Position numbers and translations under genes: made by a program. Shown here in pieces: positions 18,101 to 26,555 of a stretch of DNA of 64,000 nucleotides. The notes under the pieces are model-generated. The model saw only the letters and a list, made by a program, of their open reading frames with translations. It was not told the DNA's origin and did no database searches. Every line of letters begins with the position of its first letter. The first letter of the stretch is position 1. The stretch is from NCBI GenBank assembly GCA_019422525.1, contig JAHZDE010000001.1, positions 434,001 to 498,000 on the forward strand, written 5' to 3'. The stretch is from Clostridiales bacterium. Lineage in GTDB: Bacteria > Bacillota > Clostridia > Oscillospirales > Acutalibacteraceae.

Positions 18101-18408
18101 CCTTCTACGCAATGCCCGAAGATATCAAGGCTGCCTGCGATGCTTTGAACGCTGCCATTGAAGGTCTGGAGCTGCTGTCTGAGGAACCCGGCTCTTCTGA
18201 GGAACCCGGTTCTTCTGAGGAACCCGGCTCTTCCGAGGAACCCGGCTCTTCTCAGGAACCCGGCTCTTCCGAGGAACCCGGCTCTTCTCAGGAGCCCGGC
18301 GGAAATGCCCAGACTGGCGACAACAGCGTCTTGCCGTGGATTGCAGCTGCTGCAGTCGTGACTGCTGGTTTGGCGTTGGTAGTCGTTAAGAAAAAAGAGA
18401 ATGCCTGA
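15193..18408 (+). CDS. Wall-anchored GH85 endo-beta-N-acetylglucosaminidase, paralogue 3 (short form)
   Basis: A 1071-aa secreted GH85 enzyme, the simplest of the four. Signal peptide 1-28 (ends MALA), GH85 barrel about 85-405 with FDGYFINQEE (catalytic N231/E233), a beta-sandwich at about 535-660 and Fn3-like domains at 665-925. It has no Ig-like repeats and no carbohydrate-binding module, only one FIVAR-like helical repeat (about 929-994). The wall-spanning region is a perfect-looking six-residue repeat (EEPGSS) instead of the Thr/Asp-rich linker of its neighbours. The anchor is AQTGDNS, a hydrophobic helix and KKKENA. Compared with paralogues 1 and 2 it has an insertion near DNNPDNNLPDGQ and synonymous drift throughout, so it is an older copy. 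It has its own promoter module and terminator. Confidence 0.93.
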   Translation: MKKTARKVIAAFLALAVTAGALPMALASDTLPYLGESARGENQPFQHGYRAEDFLDWSPETDPYAEYLRAQVPLQDRNAALTATQANPELSPETQWFTLAGDYGNAFFDSYPYTNEFSQYLFNFWQYTDYYGSWHGMPTEEVPEEMYQDERGVNDAWQYRKFEFGLINMPNPGYTNAAHKNGVLSIGCIFLPRTGLKHTVLLTQDENGNYPYADKLIEMCEYYGFDGYFINQEETIPAGDVELYKGFMKQMRDAGLYIQWYDSINNNDGTLIYENEFTDINSPFVAEDGVQYSDSIFLNYWWNHDMLTSSAEHAQSLNLNPLDVVFTGIEAGGDRWSQRYDLRDNIDNNPDNNLPDGQPMNSIASLGSEFVHDGLDEDLDNGTNNNVAMRREKDEFQWMTFERERRWWSGPFQDPSEASYEADRSTYPQDEAIGVGTREDQDFDGVAAYITERSVINGDTFVTSFNTGHGLEYAINGEISNSHEWSNINIQDILPTWQWWIDTEGQKLDVDFDYGTQYKKNYDNGQEDVLGNEGSFDFDLVGAYNGGSSLVVYGAIDAENFLHLYKTDLDVADGTKVDLTFKKTSEDDVAMKLGLIFEDDTDTVVKLDVADSAAKSDEWVTSTVDLSAYAGKKVAAMGLVFDGTAEDYQINIGKLAYTTGAAQKPAAPTGLTIDKAYDTGEMYISWDLASYDNVKQYNVYAVINGEEMYMGGIYDNVYYIKDMYDAKGVVTIKVKAVAEDGTESDAATVDYDYSKAVSDVEVKAIDGSLLINWDAAAGLNGETVINVTKEYTGEAEPEVYSVTAAAGKNAVVLDVPSGADADYARYTMTITTAGGETVTYDGRLDDSYAKHYNPGIYGGRLAVPLAKDWYKMTYTIDGGEAQTVVRYSNNMPTVASDASGIYAVTLEDYRGNVSETVVFSVKDGAIEEFDKTELQAAIAEAEKVDTGLYTEETVAVFTEALANAKEVADTFYAMPEDIKAACDALNAAIEGLELLSEEPGSSEEPGSSEEPGSSEEPGSSQEPGSSEEPGSSQEPGGNAQTGDNSVLPWIAAAAVVTAGLALVVVKKKENA
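18181..18306 (+). repeat. 18-bp coding tandem repeat (EEPGSS units)
   Basis: Seven units of about 18 bases encode E/Q-EPGSS repeats just before the wall-sorting signal. Such repeats usually span the peptidoglycan and vary in number by slippage. Confidence 0.85.
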
Positions 18409-18466
18409 TTACTGTGACAACAACTTTGTTTGATGCTCCACAGAATCAAATAGGTATGCAGTAGAG

Positions 18467-18506
18467 GAACCCCACTGTAAAATTATTTACGGTGGGGTTC
18501 TTTTTC
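18467..18506 (+). terminator. Terminator of GH85 paralogue 3
   Basis: GAACCCCACTGTAAA pairs with TTTACGGTGGGGTTC, followed by TTTTT. The remaining intergenic DNA to 18692 is very AT-rich; I see no gene in it. Confidence 0.85.
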
Positions 18507-18692
18507 TGTTTAAAACTATTATAAAACGTTTTCAGAAAATAAAATCGGTTATAATTGATTTAGAAAAATAGCGAGAAAGTATGTATAGAATGTATTATAT
18601 CAAACTGTCGCAACATATGTCTTTTATTTACAATCTTTGTCCATAAAATTACGAATAAAAACTAAAAAAATAGCTATTTTATGGAAAAATAT

Positions 18693-18797
18693 AACGTTTT
18701 TATCATAAAAACAAAGATTTTTGATATAGTTCGTGGTTTGTTAATTTTCTATAATCAAATTGTAAACAGTTGACCGGTTTTATGGAGCATGTGTCAA
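18693..18797 (+). promoter_or_regulatory. GH85 promoter/leader module 4
   Basis: Direct repeats AACGTTTTT (18693) and AAGATTTTT (18714) keep the 21-base period; -35 TAGTTC (18727-18732), 17-base spacer, TATAAT (18750-18755), and TTGAC-N18-GTCAA at 18770-18797. Flanking bases have drifted while these elements have not. Confidence 0.7.
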
Positions 18798-18826
18798 ACG
18801 TTTAATTACAATAAGGAGGCTAAATG

Positions 18827-21800
18827 ATGAAAAAGACAGCCAAAAAAGTTCTTGCGGCATTCTTGGCATTAGCAATTACGGCGAGCTCCATGCCTGTTGC
18901 TCTTGCTGGTGACACGTATCCTTATGTAGGCGAATCCGCAAAAGGCGATAATCAGCCTTATCAGCATGGATACCGTGTAGAAGACATTATGGATTGGTCC
19001 CCGGAAACGGACCCGTATGGAGAATTGCTTCGTGCGCAGGTTCCTCTGCAGGACCGCAACGCAGCATTTGCTGCAACACAGGCAAACCCGGAGCTTCTTC
19101 CCGAAGCGCAATACCTCACTTTGACTGGTGACTACGGAAATGCATTTTTCAACAGCTATTCCTACACCAACGAGTTCAGTACACATGTTTTCAATTTCTG
19201 GCAATATGTGGACCAGTATGCTTCCTGGCACGGAATGCCCTCTGTTGGTACTCCGGAAGAACTGAATGATATTGAGGACGAGCGTAATGCAACTGACGGA
19301 AACGCTTGGACCCGTCGTTATTTTGAATTCGGCCTTGTGAACCTGCCGAACCCCGCATATACCAATGCGGCTCACAAAAACGGCGTATTGTCTCTGGGAT
19401 GTATGTTCCAGCCCAGAGCTTATCAGAACTTTGAAGTGATGCTGTATCAGGATGAGAATGGTCGGTATCCCGTTGCTGATAAGCTGACCGAAATGGCCGA
19501 ATATTATGGATTTGACGGCTATTTCTTTAACATGGAAGGCCGTTCCTATGGCACCGATGTCAGAGCAAAGTTGAAGGAATTCCTGGCTCAGATGCGTGCC
19601 AGCGGTATGTATGTTCAGTGGTATAATGCTGGCAGCTTCAGCACCGATATGCTGACGACCGCCACTGCCGGTAATACCGAAGATGCAACTTTGATTGCTA
19701 ACTCTGTTTTCATTGAATATGGCCATGCTGTACCTGGTGACAGCAATACACAGCCTTATGGATTGGATAAGTTTGAAGTAGCTTTCAACGGTTTTGAAGC
19801 TGGTGCAAACCGCTGGAATAACGACTTCAGCCGTCTGATGTCTAACGGCGTTATGAATGGCTCCATTGCTTCTCTGGGTACTGACTTTGTACAGACCGGT
19901 TTGGAGCAGGTAGCTGGAACCGACCCTGAAACTGGTTACCGCTTGTTTACTCGTGAGATGGACGAATATCAGTGGATGGCTTTCCAGCGCGAGCGTCTGT
20001 GGTGGACTGGCAACAACAATAAAAATACCACCGTCCTCGATCCGGATTTGACGGATGGAACCTCTCAGATTGAAGCCAGAGATTTCACCGGTATTGCTGA
20101 CTACATTGCAGAACGCTCTGTAGTAAACGGCGATACCTTCTACACCAACTTCAATACCGGTCACGGTTTGGAATACATGGTGAACGGCGAAACCTCTAAT
20201 GAGCATGAATGGTCCAACATCAATATTCAGGACATCCTGCCCACCTGGCAGTGGTGGTTTGACAGCGAAGGCAGCAAGCTGAGCGCTGATTTTGACTATG
20301 GCACCAAGTACCGCAAAGTTTATAACGGCGGCGAAGAAGGAAGCTTCGATTTCGATTTGGTCGGCGCTTATAACGGCGGCAGCTCTTTGGTCGTGTATGG
20401 CGGCCTGGATGCAGAAAACTTCCTGCACCTGTACAAGTCCGATTTGGATGTAAACGAAAACTCTCAGATGAACATTACCTTCAAAAAGACCTCTTCTGAC
20501 GATGCCGTTATGAAGCTGGGCGTGATTTTTGAAGATGATGCCGATACCGTTGTGAAGATGGATATCGCAAATACCGAGAGCGCCAGCGACAACTGGGTGA
20601 CCAGTACTGTTGACCTGTCTGCTTATGCAGGAAAGAAAATTGCTGCTTTTGGCCTGGTATTTGAGGGCGAAGCTCCTGAGTATCAGATGAACATTGGCGC
20701 TATGCAGTATGTTTCCGGCGAATCCAAAAAGCCTGCTGCTCCTACGGGCCTGACCATTGACAAGGCTTATGGCAACAGCAACGAAATGGTAGTTTCTTGG
20801 GATCTGGCCGATTATGACACCGTAAAGCAGTATAATGTTTACGCTGTGATTAACGGACAGGAAATGTACATGGGCGGCATTTATGACGACATTTACTACA
20901 TCAAAGACCTGTATGATGCAGAAGGCGATGTCACCATTAAGGTAAAGGCTGTTGGCGCAGATGGTACCGAAAGTGATGCAGCCGAAGCAGTATACAGCTA
21001 TGATGCTGCTGTATCCAATATTCAGGTAGATAACTCTGTAGACGGCCAGCTGTCTGTTACTTGGGAAGGCGGCCAGGCTGATGTTACCGTTACCACTTCT
21101 TATGAAGCTGAACCCCGCATCTGGACTGCTTCCGGCGACGGCAGCGCTGTGGTAAAGGTTCCCACCGGTGCAGATGCCAATGGTGCTGAATACACCATGA
21201 CCATCAAGACCGCAGATGGTGGATTTGCTACTTATGATGGTACACTTCCCGATACCTATTGCGCTCCCTATGACGGAAAACTGTGGACTGACGGACGCTT
21301 TACCCAGCCTTCTTCCAGCGAATGGCATGAGCTCCACTATCAGGTCGTCACCAACGGCGAGCGTGGAAAAGAAGATTCCTATACCAGAGGCGTAAAATCC
21401 CATGGCGAGCTGAACAATGACTGGTCCATGTTCCAGCCGATTGACGACTCCGCTGATGGCGTGTATGTGTGGCTGGTAGACTATAACGGAAATGTTTCCG
21501 ACGAAGTTTATGTCAAGGGAAAGATGTCCGTAACAGTCAATACGGATGCCACGATGATTCAGGCTGGCGGTGATCCTGTACAGTTTACAGGCACTGTTAA
21601 GAACTATAACGAAGATGACGGCGTGATTTGGAGTATTAAGGGCAACAATTCCCCTGATACTGTCATCAGCGAAGATGGTGTTCTGACAGTTGCAGCCGAT
21701 GAAACGGCAAAGTCTCTGACAGTTACCGCTGCTGCTAAGGAAGATGTACGCTTTACCGGCAGCAAGACGGTCACCATTACACCCGCAATGGTTTTGAATC

Positions 21801-24664
21801 CTGAAACGGGGAATGCCTATAAGGGCGAAACCTTGCAGATTAAAGCCGAAAACCTGGGCGTGGATATGGGTGCTGAAAACTTTGATTGGAGCATTACCTC
21901 CAATGTGGCAGAAGGCACTTCCATTGACCAGACTGGCCTGCTGACCATTGCTGGAAATGAAACCGCTAATACAATTTCTGTGAAGGCACAGAGCAAGACT
22001 AACGAGAATCTGACCCTTACCGGAAACTATACCGTGAAGAACGCGGTTTCCGTAACCAAAGAGGAGTCCGGTCCTGTATTTACCGGAACAACAGCATCCT
22101 ATATCGCTTCCTATAAGGGAGAGGCAGCAGATGCTTCTGAATTCAACTGGAGTGTCAGCGGAAATGCTTCTGACGGCACAACGATTGAAAACGGCGTTTT
22201 GACCGTTGCACAGGATGAGACTGCTACTTCTGTGACCGTGACCGTAACCCGGAAAGCTAACGAAAGCCAGACGGCTTCTGTTGCAACGACCGTTAAGGAA
22301 ACCCTGATTGGCGATGTAGCACAGGGAGCCACCATTTTGGGCAGCTCTCATAGCGGAGACTTGAGTTCTATTTTTGATGGGGATGAAGATACCGGCTGGA
22401 ACTGCGGCTGGAATGGTTCTTCTAATGGCTGGGTAGCCATTGATTTGGGCGATACCTATACCATTAACCGTTGGAAGATGGTCAGTGTAGGCGAAGGCTC
22501 CAATGCCAACAAGAAGTTTGCACTGGAAGTTCTGAAGGATGCCGATGCAACAGAAGAGCAGCTGGCAGACAGCGAATATCTGGCTGATGACAACAACTGG
22601 ATTGAAGTAGAATCCTATGATAACAGCGAGTCTCTCCAGAAGGTAGTTAACCGTCCTCTGGCTGAGTTGGTAACCGGCAGATATTTCCGTCTGCGTGTGG
22701 ATGACGGTTATATGCTGTGGGGATATTATAACTGCTGGGGCGCTAACGAGCTGGAAATTTTTGAAGGCGACACCATCATTGAAATTGAAGTAAACGATGT
22801 TACCATTACAGGTGCAGATGAAGTCTATTATGGTATGAATTCTCAGTTTAGTGCAGTGGTTTCTACTTCTAACGGCAACGAAAAGAATGTTACCTGGAGT
22901 GTTTCCGGCAATACTTCTGACGAAACTACCATTGATGAAAACGGTGTACTGTCTGTAGCTGAAGATGAAAAGGCTGAGACTCTGACCGTGACAGCTACTT
23001 CGGTACGTGACCCTGAAAAGTCCGCCTCCAAGACCGTATCTGTGACCAAGTATGTTGGTCCTCTGCCGCTGACCTTTGTGGAAGCTTCCGCCAATGGTTC
23101 TACCTATGAGCATAAGACCATGGTAGCTGACGGTGATCCCTCCACCAAGTGGTGCGCTACCAATGCTACCGGTTGGGCAGTTGTCCGTACCGATAAGCCT
23201 GTTACCATTGACAAGTGGGGCGTGATTTTGGGCGAATATGCCGACGATATTCCCGATAATGCAGCTAAGTTTGCACTGGAAGTTCTGAAGAATCCCGATG
23301 CAACAGAAGAAGAACTCTCTGATCCGAATTATCTGGCTAACAATGATAACTGGACAGAAGTCGAATTTGTAGATAACTCCGCTGCTGACAAGGTTCCCTC
23401 TTATAATGAGCCGAACCGCGGCGAGTATTACAGCAACCTGGACGAAGCCGTTACTGGACAGTATTTCCGCCTGCGGATTGATGATAACTGTGTTGCCGAC
23501 AGCAACCGTGCAATCCGTGTGCATGAGATTTACCTCTATGAGCAGCAGCAGGAAGAAACTACGGTTGACAAGGCCGCTCTGGAAGCTGCCATCGCTGACG
23601 CCGCTCAGTACAATGAGGCTGATTATACCGAGGCCAGCTGGACTGTATTTGCAGAGGCTCTGGCTAAGGCTAACGAAGTGAACGAGAATGCAGAAGCCAC
23701 TCAGGACGACGTCAATGCAGCTGTGGAAGCGCTGAACAACGCTATCGCAGGTCTGGAAGAGTATGTAGCTCCCAACAAGACCCTGCTGCAGAAGACCTAT
23801 GATTATGCATTGACTCTGAGCACCGAAGGTGTGACTGACAGTGCGAAGAAGTACTTTATGGATGCAGTTGCCGCGGCAGAAGCTGTTCTGAACGATGCTA
23901 AGGCAACGCAAGAAGAAGTGAATACTGCTTGGGATAATCTGCTGGAAGGCATTTGGGCACTGGGCCTGACCCAGGGCGACAAGACCATGCTGGAACAGCT
24001 GATTGCTAAGGCAGACAACATGGTAGAAAATTCCGGCAAGTATGTGGAAACCAACTGGGATCAGCTGGTAGAAGCACTGGAAGCTGCTAAGGGTGTTTAC
24101 AACGATGGCGATGCCATGGATGAGGACATCCAGCCGGTAGCCGATGACCTGCTGAAGGCAATCCTGGCACAGCGGTTTAAGGCTAACAAGTCTATCTTGG
24201 AAGAACTGGTAGCTAAGGCCGAAGCAATGGATGTGAGCGGATATACCACAGTCAGTGTTTCCGTATTCAAGGCAGCCCTGTATAACGCCAACATGGTACT
24301 GGCTGACATGAGCCTGAGCGAAGACGATCAGGATGTCGTGGATGCAGCAGTCAATGAGCTGAACGAGGCAATCGAGAATCTGAGCGCAGATGTGGATACC
24401 GACAACAAGCCTACTGATGACAATAAGGGCGATACTGACACCAGCAAGCCTGATGATACCAGTAAGCCTGACGACACCACCACTTCTGGCAATGATACCA
24501 CCTCTAATGGTTCTTCCAACAACGATGCCACTACTTCCACCGACAATACTGCTTCGGAAGCTCCTGCTACCGGAGACAGCACCTTCCCGCTGTGGATGGC
24601 TGCTGCAACCATTGCTGTGGCTGGCTTGGCATTGATGATGCTGAAGAAAAAGGCAAACGCATAA
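18827..24664 (+). CDS. Wall-anchored GH85 endo-beta-N-acetylglucosaminidase, paralogue 4 (long form)
   Basis: A 1945-aa secreted enzyme, the most divergent and largest copy. I start at the second of two adjacent ATGs because it gives better spacing from AAGGAGG and aligns with MKKTAKK of the paralogues. The GH85 barrel is at about 85-400; the catalytic pair is N235/E237 in FFNMEG rather than FINQEE. Beta-sandwich and Fn3-like domains follow to about 900. Ig-like repeats are at about 900-1157 and 1320-1408, and two F5/8 type C carbohydrate-binding modules at about 1161-1314 (GRYFRLRVDD) and 1411-1575 (GQYFRLRIDD). Four FIVAR repeats cover about 1578-1856. A Thr/Asp/Ser linker, PATGD, a membrane helix and KKKANA end it. 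The distinct active-site loop suggests a different glycan target. It has its own promoter and terminator. Confidence 0.92.
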   Translation: MKKTAKKVLAAFLALAITASSMPVALAGDTYPYVGESAKGDNQPYQHGYRVEDIMDWSPETDPYGELLRAQVPLQDRNAAFAATQANPELLPEAQYLTLTGDYGNAFFNSYSYTNEFSTHVFNFWQYVDQYASWHGMPSVGTPEELNDIEDERNATDGNAWTRRYFEFGLVNLPNPAYTNAAHKNGVLSLGCMFQPRAYQNFEVMLYQDENGRYPVADKLTEMAEYYGFDGYFFNMEGRSYGTDVRAKLKEFLAQMRASGMYVQWYNAGSFSTDMLTTATAGNTEDATLIANSVFIEYGHAVPGDSNTQPYGLDKFEVAFNGFEAGANRWNNDFSRLMSNGVMNGSIASLGTDFVQTGLEQVAGTDPETGYRLFTREMDEYQWMAFQRERLWWTGNNNKNTTVLDPDLTDGTSQIEARDFTGIADYIAERSVVNGDTFYTNFNTGHGLEYMVNGETSNEHEWSNINIQDILPTWQWWFDSEGSKLSADFDYGTKYRKVYNGGEEGSFDFDLVGAYNGGSSLVVYGGLDAENFLHLYKSDLDVNENSQMNITFKKTSSDDAVMKLGVIFEDDADTVVKMDIANTESASDNWVTSTVDLSAYAGKKIAAFGLVFEGEAPEYQMNIGAMQYVSGESKKPAAPTGLTIDKAYGNSNEMVVSWDLADYDTVKQYNVYAVINGQEMYMGGIYDDIYYIKDLYDAEGDVTIKVKAVGADGTESDAAEAVYSYDAAVSNIQVDNSVDGQLSVTWEGGQADVTVTTSYEAEPRIWTASGDGSAVVKVPTGADANGAEYTMTIKTADGGFATYDGTLPDTYCAPYDGKLWTDGRFTQPSSSEWHELHYQVVTNGERGKEDSYTRGVKSHGELNNDWSMFQPIDDSADGVYVWLVDYNGNVSDEVYVKGKMSVTVNTDATMIQAGGDPVQFTGTVKNYNEDDGVIWSIKGNNSPDTVISEDGVLTVAADETAKSLTVTAAAKEDVRFTGSKTVTITPAMVLNPETGNAYKGETLQIKAENLGVDMGAENFDWSITSNVAEGTSIDQTGLLTIAGNETANTISVKAQSKTNENLTLTGNYTVKNAVSVTKEESGPVFTGTTASYIASYKGEAADASEFNWSVSGNASDGTTIENGVLTVAQDETATSVTVTVTRKANESQTASVATTVKETLIGDVAQGATILGSSHSGDLSSIFDGDEDTGWNCGWNGSSNGWVAIDLGDTYTINRWKMVSVGEGSNANKKFALEVLKDADATEEQLADSEYLADDNNWIEVESYDNSESLQKVVNRPLAELVTGRYFRLRVDDGYMLWGYYNCWGANELEIFEGDTIIEIEVNDVTITGADEVYYGMNSQFSAVVSTSNGNEKNVTWSVSGNTSDETTIDENGVLSVAEDEKAETLTVTATSVRDPEKSASKTVSVTKYVGPLPLTFVEASANGSTYEHKTMVADGDPSTKWCATNATGWAVVRTDKPVTIDKWGVILGEYADDIPDNAAKFALEVLKNPDATEEELSDPNYLANNDNWTEVEFVDNSAADKVPSYNEPNRGEYYSNLDEAVTGQYFRLRIDDNCVADSNRAIRVHEIYLYEQQQEETTVDKAALEAAIADAAQYNEADYTEASWTVFAEALAKANEVNENAEATQDDVNAAVEALNNAIAGLEEYVAPNKTLLQKTYDYALTLSTEGVTDSAKKYFMDAVAAAEAVLNDAKATQEEVNTAWDNLLEGIWALGLTQGDKTMLEQLIAKADNMVENSGKYVETNWDQLVEALEAAKGVYNDGDAMDEDIQPVADDLLKAILAQRFKANKSILEELVAKAEAMDVSGYTTVSVSVFKAALYNANMVLADMSLSEDDQDVVDAAVNELNEAIENLSADVDTDNKPTDDNKGDTDTSKPDDTSKPDDTTTSGNDTTSNGSSNNDATTSTDNTASEAPATGDSTFPLWMAAATIAVAGLALMMLKKKANA

Positions 24665-24702
24665 AAGGGTTCTTTTGCTGGGACCAGAAAATAGAATAGC
24701 TC

Positions 24703-24755
24703 TATAAGGAATCGCGCTGTACATCTTGTGCAGCGCGATTTCCTTATGTTTTTTG
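24703..24755 (+). terminator. Terminator of GH85 paralogue 4
   Basis: AAGGAATCGCGCTG pairs with CAGCGCGATTTCCTT, followed by a T-rich run. It closes the GH85 cluster. Confidence 0.85.
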
Positions 24756-24828
24756 TCGAGTAGGCTGAAAAGTTCTTTTTTCCGCGCCTGTTTTCTGACA
24801 GAAAAGGACAGGGGAAAAGGAGTATACT
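24753..24828 (+). promoter_or_regulatory. spoIIG-type promoter with 22-nt spacer and candidate Spo0A box
   Basis: CTGACA (24795-24800) and TATACT (24823-24828) are separated by exactly 22 bases. Bacillus spoIIG is known for this long spacer and for activation of sigma-A RNA polymerase by Spo0A. A near-consensus 0A box, TGTCGAG, sits at 24753-24759, about 80 bases before the expected start of transcription, similar to the upstream Spo0A site of spoIIG. Confidence 0.65.
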
Positions 24829-24861
24829 GAACAGGCAGGCGGAAAGGGAAGGGGGCGGTAT

Positions 24862-25707
24862 ATGAGGCCAACCATCTACATAGATATCCTAATTCTCATC
24901 AATCTGCTGATTAACTATTTATTGCTGCTGACAGTCCGAGGGTTTCTGCATGTTCGGGTAGGAAGGGGGCGCATCTTTTTAGGAGCCCTTTCGGGTGCGT
25001 TAGGGTCTTTGGTCATCCTTTTGCCGCAGCCTCACTGGGCGGTGGGGCTTCTCTATCGGCTGGCGTTATCAGTGGTGATGGTACTGGCATGTTTTTTTCC
25101 GGTATCTCTTCGTCTTTTTTGGAAGCTTTTGGGGCTGCTTTACCTTGCCAGTTTTGGCTTTGCCGGGTTTATCCTGGCGTTGTGGGCAATGGGGCAAGCT
25201 TCAGGGCTGATGATGAACAACGGGGTTTTGTACCTGCCGGTTTCTCCTGTACTGTTGCTGATTTTGGCAGTGGCGGCGTATGTGGTTATGCGAATTTTAC
25301 GCCGAATCACAGGACCAGGAGAGCCCAAAAGTCATTTTTGCACGGTGCTGGTGGAAAACCGTGGCAAGCGGGTAACACTTGCCGGGAAAATCGATACAGG
25401 CAGTACTCTGACAGAACCTTTTTCCCATAAGCCAGCTATTGTGGTGGAAAAATCAGCAGTTTGTACGGTGCTGCCTGTTTGCCTGCTGCAAGGCGATGAG
25501 GCGGAAAGCTGGACGGAAGGGGTAAGGATGATTCCCTGTCAGGGGGTGATGGGGAAGGTAATCCTGCCTGGCTTTATACCGGAAAAACTGGTGGTGAAAG
25601 CAGAGGGGGAGAAAAAGGAGCTGGATGGATGCTGGATAGCAGTCAGCGGCCAAAAGATGGGCGGCGGACAGTTTGAGGCATTGGTTCCGCCTGCAATATT
25701 TGATTGA
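24862..25707 (+). CDS. spoIIGA: Sporulation sigma-E factor processing peptidase SpoIIGA
   Basis: A 281-aa membrane protease that cleaves the pro-sequence from pro-sigma-E during septation. The N-terminal half (about 1-145) has five hydrophobic segments, beginning YIDILILINLLINYLLLL. The C-terminal half is an aspartic-protease-like domain with the catalytic Asp in KIDTGS (D178, equivalent to D183 of Bacillus). The gene directly precedes sigE, as in nearly all spore formers, and both lie behind a promoter of spoIIG architecture. The ribosome binding site is GGAAGGGGG. Length is slightly shorter than the usual 300 aa. Confidence 0.93.
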   Translation: MRPTIYIDILILINLLINYLLLLTVRGFLHVRVGRGRIFLGALSGALGSLVILLPQPHWAVGLLYRLALSVVMVLACFFPVSLRLFWKLLGLLYLASFGFAGFILALWAMGQASGLMMNNGVLYLPVSPVLLLILAVAAYVVMRILRRITGPGEPKSHFCTVLVENRGKRVTLAGKIDTGSTLTEPFSHKPAIVVEKSAVCTVLPVCLLQGDEAESWTEGVRMIPCQGVMGKVILPGFIPEKLVVKAEGEKKELDGCWIAVSGQKMGGGQFEALVPPAIFD

Positions 25708-25716
25708 AAGGGGCAG

Positions 25717-26460
25717 ATGGAAATGAAGCATATGGGCTTCCCCTGGGGAAGGGGGTTATGGGAGAGGCTTCTCCGGAGGCTAATACGTTCCGGTCTGGTA
25801 TCGGGGGAGGAGGTCTATTATATCAACGGGGCAGACCCCCTTCCGCCGCCATTGACGCGGGAAGAGGAGGGAGCCATTCTGGATGCCATTCAACGAGGAG
25901 AAAATCCTTCTCGGGAAAAACTGATTACCCATAACCTGCGCTTGGTGGTCTACATTGCCAGAAAATTTGAATCACCGGGAGCCGGGATAGAGGATTTAAT
26001 CTCCATCGGAACGATAGGGCTTATCAAAGCGGTCAATACATTCCGCCCGGAAAAGGGGATTAAGCTGGCCACATATGCTTCCCGATGTATTGAGAACGAA
26101 ATTTTAATGTATCTTCGCAAAAGTTCCCAGCTGAAAAACGAGGTTTCTATCGATGACCCTCTGAACGTGGACTGGGATGGAAACGAGCTGCTGCTTTCGG
26201 ATATTCTTGGGAGTGAACAAGATACAGTCAACCGGGGAATTGAGCAGGAAGCGGAATCTTTTCTGCTTTTAGAGGCGGTTTCCCGGCTGACTCCCCGGGA
26301 GCAGACCATTATGGAACTGCGGTTTGGCCTGCGGGCTCACAAGGAGCATACCCAAAAGGAGGTGGCGGACTGTCTGGGCATTTCCCAATCCTACATATCC
26401 AGGCTGGAAAAGAGGATTATCCAGCGCCTGCGCCGGGATTTGGAAAAAGCAGCCGGATAG
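25717..26460 (+). CDS. sigE: RNA polymerase sporulation sigma factor SigE (pro-sigma-E)
   Basis: A 247-aa sigma-70 family factor that drives early mother-cell gene expression. It starts with an amphipathic pro-sequence ending in EEVYYINGADPLPPPL, the region recognised by SpoIIGA. Region 2 follows (NLRLVVYIARKFE, IEDLISIGTIGLIKAV, KLATYASRCIENEILMYLR), then region 4 (LTPREQTIMELRFGL, TQKEVADCLGISQSYISRLEKRI). The start may be ATG 25717 or the third residue, ATG 25723, which is better spaced from AAAGGGG. It lies nine bases after spoIIGA. The sigG gene that often follows is not here; a terminator and a convergent gene come next. Confidence 0.96.
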   Translation: MEMKHMGFPWGRGLWERLLRRLIRSGLVSGEEVYYINGADPLPPPLTREEEGAILDAIQRGENPSREKLITHNLRLVVYIARKFESPGAGIEDLISIGTIGLIKAVNTFRPEKGIKLATYASRCIENEILMYLRKSSQLKNEVSIDDPLNVDWDGNELLLSDILGSEQDTVNRGIEQEAESFLLLEAVSRLTPREQTIMELRFGLRAHKEHTQKEVADCLGISQSYISRLEKRIIQRLRRDLEKAAG

Positions 26461-26463
26461 CAT

Positions 26464-26513
26464 AAAAAATTCCCTGAGGAAGATTTTTTCTTTCTCAGGG
26501 AATTTTCTTTATT
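26464..26513 (+). terminator. Terminator after sigE
   Basis: AAAATTCCCTGAG pairs with CTCAGGGAATTTT, followed by CTTTATT. It separates sigE from the convergent phosphatase gene. Confidence 0.85.
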
Positions 26514-26555
26514 ATATAGCAAGAATGGAGAAGAAAGGCTTGTTTTCACAAGACG

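Noticed and set aside
18869..24871. 2000-codon open frame on the minus strand opposite GH85 paralogue 4
   Set aside because: It is exactly in register with the sense codons and stays open only because TTA, CTA and TCA codons are absent from the real gene; it has no ribosome binding site or recognisable domain.
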